DNA of 64,000 bases from Pantoea sp. At-9b (GCF_000175935.2 NC_014842.1:52878-116877), one strand, 5' to 3'. Positions 1 to 7,084 are shown, counted from the first letter of the stretch. Program-made: numbers and translations. The notes: a model not told the origin generated them from the sequence alone.

Positions 1-1
1 G

Positions 2-481
2 GATCTGAATTCATACCTGTGGCGCGAAGAATACCCGGAAAACCTGCCGGAGCTGGCGGTGTTTCAGGCCGCATCGGCAGAAAAGAAAGCACAGACTCTT
101 CGGGGTATGAAAACGGCCGCGCATGAGTCTGCTGATACACGGGCTGACGTGCCGGAAATACCTGGCCTCAGTCAGGCACTGCGCAACGATCTGGCTTATC
201 TGGCTGCACTCAGCACGAGAGAGATGGATGAGGCTGAACGTGAGGAACTGCTGTACGGCACGATACGGAATATGGCGGATCGGGTCTGCGACACGGTAAC
301 GGACTGGACCCGCCCGCGTCCGGTGGTGCCGTTTTCATCGCTGTCAGCCTGGAACCGTGCCGGGCAGCTTGCCCTGAACCTGTTTGGGGAAACCGGTGAA
401 GCCGCGTGGCGGGAGGGCTGTTCTCACCTGGCGCTGTTACTGATGGCAGGGTATTCCATGTATGTGGCTGATATTGCGTGA
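2..481 (+). CDS. Hypothetical protein, 5'-truncated by window edge (paralogue of next gene)
   Basis: The reading frame is open to the window edge, so the start lies outside; the GTG at 59 is internal. The visible 159 residues are soluble, with no signal peptide or membrane segment. The C-terminal part matches the pattern of the downstream gene: a Leu/Ala helical stretch, then a V-P-[FL]-[SA]-S-[LF] motif and a [LH]xxFGxxGExAW motif. The two therefore look like tandem paralogues. I do not recognise the family. It sits in what would be the leading region, which enters the recipient early. The stop overlaps a GTG, but the next gene more likely starts at 523. Confidence 0.6.
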   Translation, partial: DLNSYLWREEYPENLPELAVFQAASAEKKAQTLRGMKTAAHESADTRADVPEIPGLSQALRNDLAYLAALSTREMDEAEREELLYGTIRNMADRVCDTVTDWTRPRPVVPFSSLSAWNRAGQLALNLFGETGEAAWREGCSHLALLLMAGYSMYVADIA

Positions 482-522
482 TTATTTATCCGGCAGTCAG
501 AGTGCCGGGTCGGGAGTTAACC

Positions 523-891
523 ATGAAGACGCATCACGCAGGCAGGGCAGCTACGTCCCTGCCGGAAAAATTCACGCCACCTGCCGGTCTGTCGCCGGAG
601 CTGGCCGACAGTCTTGCAGAACTGACCGCACTGCGCACGCAGAATCTGAGCGACAGCGAACAGCATGCGCGGCTCTGGTCCGTGCTGAGCAACCTGGCGC
701 AGGTGGTTGCCGAAACCGCAACCGGCGACGTGCTGCCGCTGGCCTCATTCCGGGCCTGGATACTGGCGAGTCATATCGTGCACGAGCGTTTCGGCCTGGC
801 GGGAGAGGTGGCGTGGGGGCGGGCCAGCGGCTGGCTGGCCGGACGTCTCAGTGAAATCAGTGCCGGAGCATCCGGCGGACCACAGGCGTAA
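523..891 (+). CDS. Hypothetical protein, tandem paralogue of the upstream ORF
   Basis: 122 residues. The ATG at 523 is preferred over the in-frame GTG at 478 because a GGGAG ribosome-binding site lies just upstream at 512-516 and the 478 extension looks non-coding. The body shares the L-x-x-L-x-A-L-x-T pattern and the FGLAGEVAWGRA block with the preceding protein (FGETGEAAW there). This points to a local duplication followed by divergence. It has no signal peptide or membrane segment. A hairpin follows the stop. Function unknown. Confidence 0.65.
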   Translation: MKTHHAGRAATSLPEKFTPPAGLSPELADSLAELTALRTQNLSDSEQHARLWSVLSNLAQVVAETATGDVLPLASFRAWILASHIVHERFGLAGEVAWGRASGWLAGRLSEISAGASGGPQA

Positions 892-894
892 AAA

Positions 895-920
895 AAGCAG
901 GCATCCTGCCTGCTTCTTAA
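895..920 (+). terminator. Rho-independent-type terminator after the paralogous pair
   Basis: AAGCAGGCA (895-903) and TGCCTGCTT (907-915) form a perfect 9-bp stem with a 3-nt loop, followed by a short T-containing tail. It lies directly after the stop at 891. The tail is weak, so efficiency is uncertain. Confidence 0.6.
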
Positions 921-980
921 ACGGCGGGAACTCCCCCCCGGGAAAACCCGCCACGTCAAAAAACTGTACTGGAGAGTTAT

Positions 981-1130
981 ATGAATTCTGACCCGCAAAT
1001 CCTGTCACAGGCAGAGGCGTTTGTAAATGCCCTGAGAAACGGACGCAGGGCCACCATGCGGCCCATGCCATTCCGGCAGTGGCCGCAGTTTATGCAGGCT
1101 GTACACACAATGATGGAGGCAAAAGCATGA
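981..1130 (+). CDS. Small hypothetical protein, 49 aa, coupled to next gene
   Basis: A short ORF starting with ATG at 981 after a GGAGAG ribosome-binding site at 971-976. Its TGA overlaps the ATG of the next gene (ATGA at 1127-1130), a strong sign of real translation and coupling. The product is basic in the middle (NGRRATMRPMPFRQW) with a Met-rich tail. No family recognised. Confidence 0.5.
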   Translation: MNSDPQILSQAEAFVNALRNGRRATMRPMPFRQWPQFMQAVHTMMEAKA

Positions 1131-1696
1131 GTACGGGAACCCTTCAGAATGCGGCATCAGCGCTGACGCCGGTCACCCAGGCCGATATCGTCCGCGTGAT
1201 GGGTGCATACTGTTTTATCCGTCTTGATAACGGCGATGAGGCATTTTTCCACAACGGGCACTGGCTGGACGGCGCAGACGCCGCCAGCGGCGAACCCTCC
1301 GTGCTCGGCCTTGCACAGCGTGCGGCGCGGGCAGGGGAAAAATTCCTGCGCTGCATGGAGCTGCCGGTGCCGGATTCGGCAGAGTGGTGCTGGAGCGACG
1401 TCGCGGAGCAGCTGGCGCGCAGCGCCGTCACGCTGAGCGTGCGCATGGAGCTTATCGTCACGGGCTGCGAAACGCGGCAGGGGAGGGGCGTGCACTTCTG
1501 TAACGACCCGCTGCTGAGCGGTATCAACAGCAATCTGTGGTTTCCGGTGCGCCCGGATGAGGACTGGTTTGCGGGCATTGAACGGATTCTGGTGATGAAC
1601 GGCGTAGCGGAGAACGTAGTCAGCCTGACGCCGTTGCGGGACAGCCCGACCTGTACCGACTGGAAAGTTATCTGTAACCGGAAAATCATTGCCTGA
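1127..1696 (+). CDS. Hypothetical protein, 189 aa
   Basis: The ATG at 1127 is chosen because it overlaps the upstream stop as ATGA; the in-frame GTG at 1079 would need an extension inside the upstream gene. The protein is soluble with no signal peptide. Five cysteines (about residues 29-183) are scattered rather than arranged as a zinc site. A dense GC-rich hairpin follows. The family is not recognised; neighbours are other small leading-region ORFs. Confidence 0.6.
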   Translation: MSTGTLQNAASALTPVTQADIVRVMGAYCFIRLDNGDEAFFHNGHWLDGADAASGEPSVLGLAQRAARAGEKFLRCMELPVPDSAEWCWSDVAEQLARSAVTLSVRMELIVTGCETRQGRGVHFCNDPLLSGINSNLWFPVRPDEDWFAGIERILVMNGVAENVVSLTPLRDSPTCTDWKVICNRKIIA

Positions 1697-1699
1697 TAC

Positions 1700-1733
1700 G
1701 AAAAAGGGCAGGGGGGTGCCCCTGCCCGGTTTC
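1700..1733 (+). terminator. Strong hairpin terminator
   Basis: GGGCAGGGG (1706-1714) pairs with CCCCTGCCC (1719-1727). Flanking CGAAA and TTTCG extend the stem on both sides. It lies 10 bases after the stop of the preceding gene. The symmetrical A/T flanks could make it act in both directions. Confidence 0.6.
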
Positions 1734-1786
1734 GTCACCAGTCAGGTAAAACCGGCAACATTACCTGAACCTCGGAGAAGCCGTCC

Positions 1787-2008
1787 ATGTCTTCATCAGT
1801 AACTGTAGCAGCTGCCTGTTATCCTGCTTATCACGAACTCTTTTTTGCGGACCTGGTCACCCTGGCCGGGGAAGAGGGCGGGATGCTGCCCTTCGATGCT
1901 GATAACGCAGACCGCGTCAGCGCCGACGCTGCGGCGCTGGTTGCCTTTGCAGAACGGACCGGTCCGGACCACGCGGGGCGTGTTCCGGGCCTCCCGGCCA
2001 GGGTCTGA
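1787..2008 (+). CDS. Hypothetical protein, 73 aa
   Basis: ATG at 1787 follows a GGAG motif at 1773-1776. The product is small and acidic with no membrane segment. The last residues run into GC-rich low-complexity DNA, so the 3' end could be a recombination joint and the gene could be shortened. No family recognised. Confidence 0.4.
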   Translation: MSSSVTVAAACYPAYHELFFADLVTLAGEEGGMLPFDADNADRVSADAAALVAFAERTGPDHAGRVPGLPARV

Positions 2009-2355
2009 TGGCGAAGGTCGGGGGCTGCAACCGGCTGTCGCCGGTGCGTTCACCGGGCGCGCTGCGCCCTGTAATGCCGCCACGCCGTTCCGTCGTGTCG
2101 GGTGTGTTCCTGCTCATCTCCCGATCGTGCAGCCTGTTCCGGTGTGCTCCCCGCGGAGGGCTGTTCGTAGCACCGTTCTCCGTCTGCCCTGAAGGGTACG
2201 CTTCGCCGTTCCTCGCCCGTTCGCACTCGCTCTGCTCGCTTGCGCTGCGGCCTCCGGTGACGCCCTTCGTGCATCCCTCGCCCGTCGCTACTCTGCCCTT
2301 CGCCGCGAGGAACTCACCGAAACAGGGTTAAAGCAACCGATAAGAGGAAACCAGC
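2009..2355. other. Non-coding GC-rich spacer
   Basis: About 350 bases of GC-rich sequence with many CGTTC/TCGCC-type short motifs and no ORF with a good start. A 107-residue plus-strand frame (2008-2331) is Arg/Pro/Ser-rich and lacks a ribosome-binding site. The final part (about 2341-2350) carries the ribosome-binding site of the gene at 2356. Confidence 0.4.
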
Positions 2356-2667
2356 ATGAACACACAGAACGTCAACACCGCCGCTTCAGAATCTACCGAA
2401 ACAGGCGTGAAGAGACAGGAAAACCGCGACCTGAGTCCGGCTCAGTTTGCGGACCTTTACCTCTGGATCCGTGCAAACGGTGAGTTTACCGGTGTGGCGG
2501 GCATGCACTGGGCCGTACTGGCCGGACTGACGCTCATTGAGGAGCCCACCCCGGAGCCGGAAGCCCTGAAAATTTACGTCCACAAAGGGTATCCCGTGGC
2601 CGTCCAGGAATATGACACCGGATTTGTGGTCGTCCGGGCGTATTACGCCGCCGCTGCCGGGCAATGA
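2356..2667 (+). CDS. Hypothetical protein, 103 aa
   Basis: ATG at 2356 is preceded by AAGAGGAAA. The product is soluble, with a mixed polar N-terminus and a more ordered C-terminal half containing a KIYVHKGYPVAV segment. It sits 56 bases upstream of the DUF932 gene, with which it may be co-transcribed. No family recognised. Confidence 0.55.
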   Translation: MNTQNVNTAASESTETGVKRQENRDLSPAQFADLYLWIRANGEFTGVAGMHWAVLAGLTLIEEPTPEPEALKIYVHKGYPVAVQEYDTGFVVVRAYYAAAAGQ

Positions 2668-2723
2668 TCCCGGCCGGAAAACACGTCGATTTCACCGTCT
2701 TTCTCAATATAAGGAATTTTATT

Positions 2724-3545
2724 ATGGTCCGTTTTGCCACCCGCTACGCCGCCCCCACGTCTGTCCGTAAAAATAATCCACTGACCAATGATGAGCTGAT
2801 GCGCGTCGTGCCGAGCGCCTTTTCCGCTGAAAAACACGACTCCCGATCTGACCGGTATACGTATATTCCAACCATCACCCTGCTGGATAAACTGCGCGAC
2901 GAAGGTTTCCAGCCTTATTACGCCAGTCAGTTACGCGTGCGCGACCCGGAGCGCCGTGACTTTACCAGACACATGATCCGCCTGCGCCGGGGAAATAATC
3001 TGTCCGGTGAAGAAGTTCCTGAAATTGTTTTACTGAACAGCCATGACGGATCGAGCGGTTATAAAATGATCCCCGGTATTTTCCGCTAGGTGTGTACCAA
3101 CGGACTGGTGTGCTGGAAATCATTTGGTGAAATCAGCGTGCCGCATAAAGGAGATATTGTGTCGCAGGTGATTGAGGGGGCTTATGAGGTGCTCGGGGTG
3201 TTCGATAAGGTTGAAAATAACATCGACATGATGAAAGCCATTCAGGTAAACAGCGAAGAACGCCGCCTGCTGGGACAACTGGCGCTGGAGTATAAATATG
3301 AGGGAAAGGAGCCGCCTGTATCGGCAGAACGAATTATTCAGCCGCGCGCCTGGTATGACAAAGGCACCGATTTGTGGACCGCGTTTAATATTGTCCAGGA
3401 GAATCTTATCAAGGGCGGCGTCCCCGGCAGAACGGCGAAAGGAAAAAGAACTACGACCCGGCCGGTAACGGGAATTGATGGCGATATAAAACTTAATCAG
3501 GCGCTGTGGAAAATGGCGGAGGAGTTCGCAAAACTCAAAGCATAG
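2724..3545 (+). pseudogene. DUF932 (YfjQ/YafZ-like) protein interrupted by an in-frame amber codon
   Basis: ATG at 2724 follows an AAGGA site at 2711. The frame encodes the N-terminal half of a DUF932 protein and meets a TAG at 3087-3089. It then continues in the same frame to 3545 with the rest of the family (VCTNGLVC, SFGEI, PHKGDIV blocks). With the stop counted as a residue, the total is 273 codons, the usual YfjQ/YafZ length. No base is gained or lost, so a single substitution such as TTG to TAG would explain it. DUF932 genes are common on plasmid leading regions and prophages; the function is not settled. A suppressor tRNA or readthrough would restore it; otherwise it is dead. Confidence 0.75.
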
Positions 3546-3549
3546 CGAT

Positions 3550-3576
3550 TAACCCCGGTGTGCTGGGTTATTTTAT
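3550..3576 (+). terminator. Terminator between the DUF932 gene and convergent gene X
   Basis: TAACCC (3550-3555) and GGGTTA (3565-3570) form a stem followed by TTTTA, between the two convergent genes. It is short but well placed. Confidence 0.5.
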
Positions 3577-4101
3577 GGGGGTGTCAACGTCTGCGCTGAT
3601 AAAGGTTTCCGGCGCAGGCGTTTTTTTATTCTTCTGTGTCATGGCAACATAAACCTCATCGCGGGCGATCAGCACGCGATAGATACTTTTAATTATTGCT
3701 GCATACTCCCGACGCTGTTTTATCAGCTTCGGGCTGGGTCCGGTATTATACATTCCGACGCTGTCCCAGTTTCTGCCGTACTGTCTGAAGTTGCGCGCCT
3801 CGATCCATGCGCCGGTATAAATGCAGATGCACGGATCTTTCAGCAGCCTTTCCCGCGTAATATCAAACTTTTTCAGCTGACTGAAATGAGAACTGTTGAT
3901 CTGCATGTTGCAGACGTCATGCGTTCCCCCGCTACTTTTGGTATTCAGCGCATTATTACGCATGCGTGATTCCTGAATGGAGTGTGCCATCAGCAGGCGC
4001 GGATCAATACCGAAATCCTTTCCGGCTTTCGTGAAGCACATTTCCGGTTCGGCCTGCACGCTGAATACAGCGGCGAGCCCGAGAACAGCAAACCATTTCA
4101 T
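3568..4101 (-). CDS. VirB1/gene X-type lytic transglycosylase
   Basis: A 177-residue exported protein. A signal peptide of about 17 residues (MKWFAVLGLAAVFSVQA) is followed by an SLT-type lysozyme-like domain. The catalytic Glu is in HSIQESRMRNNA (about residue 44), and the NMQINSSHF block stands for the usual GLMQI motif. Enzymes of this family (F gene X, R1 P19, VirB1) cut the glycan strand of peptidoglycan so that the transfer channel can assemble. As in F, the gene lies next to oriT and points away from the tra operon, placing it in the leading region. The charged C-terminal tail after about residue 150 is outside the catalytic domain. Confidence 0.85.
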   Translation of the reverse strand: MKWFAVLGLAAVFSVQAEPEMCFTKAGKDFGIDPRLLMAHSIQESRMRNNALNTKSSGGTHDVCNMQINSSHFSQLKKFDITRERLLKDPCICIYTGAWIEARNFRQYGRNWDSVGMYNTGPSPKLIKQRREYAAIIKSIYRVLIARDEVYVAMTQKNKKTPAPETFISADVDTPIK

Positions 4102-4285
4102 TCTGATAATCTCACGTGCATGCGCATAATGCGCCAGGCGGGTTCGTGTGAAAAATACGCGTTCAGATCATCGCTGGCAAGATAATTCGTTACAGACGCG
4201 CACGCGGCGCTTGAGGCAGTCTGATGAAGACCATCCCGGATATAAAGAATTCATGAGGATGGCGTTATTTAACAAGCCGCTCTCC

Positions 4286-4345
4286 GGGGGCTATCTTTCA
4301 TCACACCCCACGCAAGATTTTATCTTGCGGTTTTTTGTTTTTAAA
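4286..4345 (-). other. oriT: oriT core: inverted repeat plus predicted nic site (F/MOBF12 type)
   Basis: Read on the minus strand, a perfect 8-bp inverted repeat (CGCAAGAT/ATCTTGCG, 4311-4329) is followed by GCGTGGGGTGTGATG (4313 to 4299). From memory, the F TraI site has a hairpin followed by GCGTGGGGTGTGG and the nick before TGC. The predicted nic here is therefore between minus-strand bases 4301 (A) and 4300 (T). This orientation sends gene X and positions below 4300 into the recipient first and the tra operon last, as in F. The flanking T-run also resembles a terminator, but the match to the relaxase site explains the structure better. The cognate TraI is encoded at 33411-39227. Confidence 0.85.
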
Positions 4346-4397
4346 ACATGACGTTACTGGTGATATTTTACTGCATCCGGCCTGTATGCGCGAAATA

Positions 4398-4560
4398 GTG
4401 TGTTAATTAACACACTTTGCAGTGCCGGATTAGATGATATGACAGTGCCGGATTGTGTGTTAATGCAGTGCCGGATTGTGTGCTGATACAGTGCCGGATG
4501 GTGTGTTAATCAGGCACTGCAAACGGCACTGCAGGGTGTGTTAATTGTAGCTATTGTTTT
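4398..4560 (+). repeat. oriT-proximal repeat array 1: palindrome and four 23-bp repeats
   Basis: An 18-bp perfect palindrome (GTGTGTTAATTAACACAC, 4398-4415) is followed by four units starting GTGCCGGAT at 4422, 4445, 4468 and 4491, spaced exactly 23 bases. Units 2-4 carry GTGTG (then TTAA or CTGA) directly after the core. Two inverted GGCACTG half-sites follow (4513, 4525), then another GTGTGTTAATT. This is probably a relaxosome protein binding region (TraM or TraY sites); no other explanation is visible. Confidence 0.8.
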
Positions 4561-4595
4561 AAATCAATATTTTATTTTGATAGAGATCACATGTA

Positions 4596-4815
4596 GTGCC
4601 GGATTAACACACATGAAAACCGGGCACAGTGCCGGATTAACACACACAAAAACCGGGCACAGTGCCGGATTAACACACATAAAAACCGGGCACAGTGCCG
4701 GATTAACACACATAAAAACCGGGCACTGTGCCGGATTAACACACATAAAAACCGGGCACTGTGCCGGATTAACACACCTGATAAAATTAATGCACGGTGC
4801 CGGATTGACACACAG
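4596..4815 (+). repeat. oriT-proximal repeat array 2: 33-bp direct repeats upstream of traM
   Basis: Units begin at 4596, 4629, 4662, 4695, 4728 and 4761. The first five are exactly 33 bases apart and nearly identical; a degenerate seventh begins at 4797. Each unit starts GTGCCGGATTAACACAC, joining the same GTGCCGGAT core as array 1 to the inverse complement of its GTGTGTTA half. The consecutive repeats create fortuitous long ORFs on both strands. Position between oriT and traM suggests TraM (sbm-like) binding sites that also autoregulate traM; this is inference. Confidence 0.85.
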
Positions 4816-4951
4816 TGAAATCCGTAAGAATAATAAAAAAAGGAACTGTAAGGGTTCATCCCGTCCCGGTGGCAGACCCGGAGTTAAAAAACAAAAATAT
4901 ACAACACACAGCGGACAGGAAATACCCCGTTCGTGCAGTAAGGAAAATGGT

Positions 4952-5344
4952 ATGGCCAGAAGAAATATCTACTTCAAAGAAAAAACCGAGAGGGAAGTGC
5001 AGGAGCTGGTACAGATTGAGATTCAGAACGGGGCCACGCACGGTGACGTGAACTTTTCCTCCGTGGTGAATGAACTGGTCGGCATCGGTCTGATGGTGAA
5101 GAAACACCAGGGTGAGGGGAATAAATTCGACATGGAGGGATTTAACCGGGATTTAATCCGCAGGGTCTCCGGCAGTCGTGAAGGCATCAGCATCATGATG
5201 GCGATGCTCTCCGAAATGTATCTGCGGATCCGGGGTGAAGACGTGGACAACGGGCTGGAAGAGATTATTGACCGTAACCTTTCGTCCATGTCCGCCGCTG
5301 AAGATAAAGCGGAGAGTAAACACTTTCTTCTGGAAGACAATTAA
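4952..5344 (+). CDS. traM: TraM-like relaxosome accessory protein
   Basis: 130 residues from the ATG at 4952, which follows AAGGA at 4940-4944; the frame extending upstream through the repeats is fortuitous. The N-terminus (MARRNIYFKEKTERE) matches the ribbon-helix-helix start of F TraM, followed by an NFSSVVNELVGIGL-type helix block. The C-terminal part is helical and ends in an acidic tail, as in F TraM, where the tetramerisation domain contacts the TraD C-terminus. Role: binds repeats beside oriT and signals to the coupling protein. Location directly after the repeat arrays and before a terminator supports the call. The sequence is divergent from F. Confidence 0.8.
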   Translation: MARRNIYFKEKTEREVQELVQIEIQNGATHGDVNFSSVVNELVGIGLMVKKHQGEGNKFDMEGFNRDLIRRVSGSREGISIMMAMLSEMYLRIRGEDVDNGLEEIIDRNLSSMSAAEDKAESKHFLLEDN

Positions 5345-5398
5345 TCACCCTGGTTTTTCTGTATCCGGTCTGAAGCTGGTCACGAATTTTAATTAAAT

Positions 5399-5425
5399 AA
5401 CCGCCGGAGAAGTCGGCGGTTTTCT
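5399..5425 (+). terminator. traM terminator
   Basis: AACCGCCG (5399-5406) and CGGCGGTT (5414-5421) form a perfect stem followed by a T-run, 55 bases after the traM stop. It isolates traM from the downstream tra operon. Confidence 0.8.
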
Positions 5426-5813
5426 CACCCAGTAAAACTCATCATGTTTTCTGTCCTGTATCACTGAACAGGTAAGCCCCCTCCGCGACAAACACAACTG
5501 TATGTTATGATTTTCGGCAGAAAGACTGCGTCAGGTTTTTATTTTTCTCTCCGGCATGCAGGCAAGGTGTGACGGAACATTCTGTGCCGGCGTTATCTGA
5601 TGCCATCGTGGTGTTAATGATTTATTCCGGCAGGAATGAGAAATGTTTTTACTGAACCCTGACTGTGTCCGGTATATTGCGGTTGCTGCAGGAGGGATCA
5701 TCCAGGCAGTCCTGCCGGTCTGACTCCGGCGCAGATTTATGCTTCCTGTCCGGGATTAAAAATTACGGGGTCGGCCAGGCTTATCCTTTTTTACGGAGAT
5801 TTCCTGAAAGAGA
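5426..5813. other. Spacer where F carries traJ; no convincing gene
   Basis: About 390 bases. I find no TraJ-like frame on either strand. One tiny ORF (5643-5723, 26 residues, mostly hydrophobic) has an AGGAATGAGAA sequence upstream and might be expressed, but support is thin. An 87-residue frame (5665-5928) runs through the traY terminator and antisense to traY, so it is probably spurious. Confidence 0.45.
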
Positions 5814-5840
5814 TAAAAAAGCCGGGCATCCTGCCCGGCC
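5814..5840 (-). terminator. Terminator of the minus-strand TraY-like gene
   Basis: On the minus strand, GCCGGGCA and TGCCCGGC (5821-5839) form a perfect 8-bp stem with a 3-nt loop followed by TTTTTT, 12 bases beyond the stop of the TraY-like gene. Confidence 0.85.
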
Positions 5841-5851
5841 TGAAGACTGCC

Positions 5852-6472
5852 TTACTGCTTTTCTTTTTTTTCTTCCCCGGTGTTATTCGTCAGCGGGTTT
5901 TCCGCCACCGCCACTTTTTCCGCAATAAATTCGTCAAAGAGAATGGCCAGTTCACGCAGGCGCCTGACTTCTTCGTTCTCCGGCAGCTGCTGCTCCGTGA
6001 AATAATTCAGGGAATCCAGCAGGCGCTCCATAATTTCCTGATTCACGCTGCGCTGATTAAATCGCGCACTGATTTCCATATCGCGGCGTAAATTAAGGGG
6101 AAAGCTGCTGCTGAACGCCCGGTTCTTTCCCGGCACGAACGTTTTCCTGTCCGCCCCGTTATTTTCCTGTACCGCATACTCCCGGCGGATAATATCCAGC
6201 CGTGACTGGAGGAACTCATCAAATAATCTTGCCAGCGCAACCATCCGCTGACCCTCATCGGTTTTAATCACCGGCCGGCGCGGCGTGAACCGCAGGGAAC
6301 TTACCAGGCGACTGATGACTTCATCATTCGTCGTATACCCTCTGACGCGGGCGGCGACCCGCAGCTCCATCAGCAGGTTCTCCGGCAGCCACAGCTTGCG
6401 GTACTGCATTTCTCCCTGTGCGTACTTGCGGGGACGTCCGCGTCCGTCTCCCAGCTTCTCTTTGACCTTCAT
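5852..6472 (-). CDS. TraY-like protein with two ribbon-helix-helix domains
   Basis: 206 residues. There are two Arc/MetJ-type segments. The first is at about 26-62 (beta strand QYRKLWLPENLLMELRVAAR, then a TTNDEVISRLVSSL helix). The second is at about 122-158 (SSFPLNLRRDMEISARF, then SVNQEIMERLLDSL). F TraY is also a fused double RHH protein that bends oriT and activates the tra promoter. This one is longer, with a linker of about 60 residues and a Lys/Glu-rich tail. Unlike F traY, the gene is divergent from the tra operon and shares a 210-bp regulatory region with it, ideal for coordinated control. A basic N-terminus (GRGRPRKYAQGE) may give extra DNA contact. Confidence 0.75.
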   Translation of the reverse strand: MKVKEKLGDGRGRPRKYAQGEMQYRKLWLPENLLMELRVAARVRGYTTNDEVISRLVSSLRFTPRRPVIKTDEGQRMVALARLFDEFLQSRLDIIRREYAVQENNGADRKTFVPGKNRAFSSSFPLNLRRDMEISARFNQRSVNQEIMERLLDSLNYFTEQQLPENEEVRRLRELAILFDEFIAEKVAVAENPLTNNTGEEKKEKQ

Positions 6473-6683
6473 GTTGTTATGACCCCCTTACGAGGCGTGC
6501 CCTGAGTAAGCGGAAAGCCTACGCGCCTGCCGTCCGGGAATAATCCTAAAAATCTTAAAGTGAAGGGTTAAAAGTGTGACATACGTCACAGATTTTTTTT
6601 TTTTGAGTAAATGTACACTTACGTCGCGTTACGTCTGTTTACGCGCAATGACATTTCCTTAACTCAAACTGAGGGTTTTTTAC
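6473..6683. promoter_or_regulatory. Divergent regulatory region between TraY-like gene and traA
   Basis: A 211-bp region that must hold both the tra operon promoter (plus) and the TraY-like gene promoter (minus). It contains a perfect CRP-type site (6575-6590), a run of 12 or more Ts (6593-6604), and TTACGTC-type repeats at 6618-6645 that could be operator sites. I could not fix -10/-35 elements with confidence. Confidence 0.55.
6575..6590 (+). promoter_or_regulatory. CRP-like binding site
   Basis: TGTGA (6575-6579), six bases, TCACA (6586-6590): both half-sites match the CRP consensus exactly. It lies 94 bases upstream of the traA start. This suggests that catabolite state influences entry into conjugation; whether it activates or represses depends on the unmapped start site. 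Confidence 0.6.
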
Positions 6684-7076
6684 ATGAAAGTTGTCACAGG
6701 CAAACCCGCGCTGGCGGAGGGGGCTGCGGAAGCCTGCCCGGCGTTCCGGACCGCAGCACCATCCGGTTTTATCGGCACGCTTTACCGCAGCTTTAGTCTT
6801 CTCTGGCGTCACCGCGTTAACGTGCTGCTGATTGCTCTGGCGGTGCTGTTCTTCGCGCTCCCGCATCTGGTGCGCGCCGAAGACCTGCTCTCCAGCCAGA
6901 AACAGGACGCGAAGGATACGTTCGGCCACGGCAGCACCATCGAGTGGGGGCTGTACATTGCCGAGGTCATCATCTCCATCGGCGCCTACATCAAAACCCG
7001 CAACCCGATGCTGTTCGTGGGCGGCCTCGGCTTCCTCATCGTCGTCACCCGCGTTCTCTTCAGCCTCGCCGGTTAA
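6684..7076 (+). CDS. traA: TraA propilin, F-type
   Basis: 130 residues. A long leader ends in a hydrophobic segment (VNVLLIALAVLFFALP) and an HLVRA cleavage motif at residues 61-65. This leaves a mature pilin of about 65 residues starting EDLLSSQKQD. As in F pilin, there is a short polar N-terminus with a TFG motif, then two hydrophobic helices joined by a basic loop (YIKTRNPM). First gene of the operon. No TraQ or TraX of F type is obvious, so maturation partners may differ. Confidence 0.85.
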   Translation: MKVVTGKPALAEGAAEACPAFRTAAPSGFIGTLYRSFSLLWRHRVNVLLIALAVLFFALPHLVRAEDLLSSQKQDAKDTFGHGSTIEWGLYIAEVIISIGAYIKTRNPMLFVGGLGFLIVVTRVLFSLAG

Positions 7077-7084
7077 TCCCCGTC

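Noticed and set aside
2008-2331. 107-residue plus-strand ORF
   Set aside because: Arg/Pro/Ser-rich, no ribosome-binding site, GC-rich low-complexity DNA; also open on the other strand.
4311-4343. Rho-independent terminator
   Set aside because: The hairpin and flanks match the F TraI site on the other strand and no gene ends just upstream; oriT explains it better, although terminator activity is not excluded.
4398-4815. CRISPR array
   Set aside because: Repeats are directly adjacent with no spacers of unique sequence and no cas genes.
4538-4951. Long ORFs on both strands through the 33-bp repeats (repeated SAGLTHIKTGH-like peptide)
   Set aside because: 33 is a multiple of three, so repeats stay open by chance in several frames; the real traM start at 4952 has a ribosome-binding site and the TraM N-terminus.
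5665-5928. 87-residue plus-strand ORF downstream of traM
   Set aside because: Runs through the TraY-like gene terminator and antisense into that gene; no ribosome-binding site.
6473-6683. ops element for RfaH in the tra leader
   Set aside because: No GGCGGTAG-type match seen; nearest matches lie inside traG (about 25690, 28080) and look accidental.
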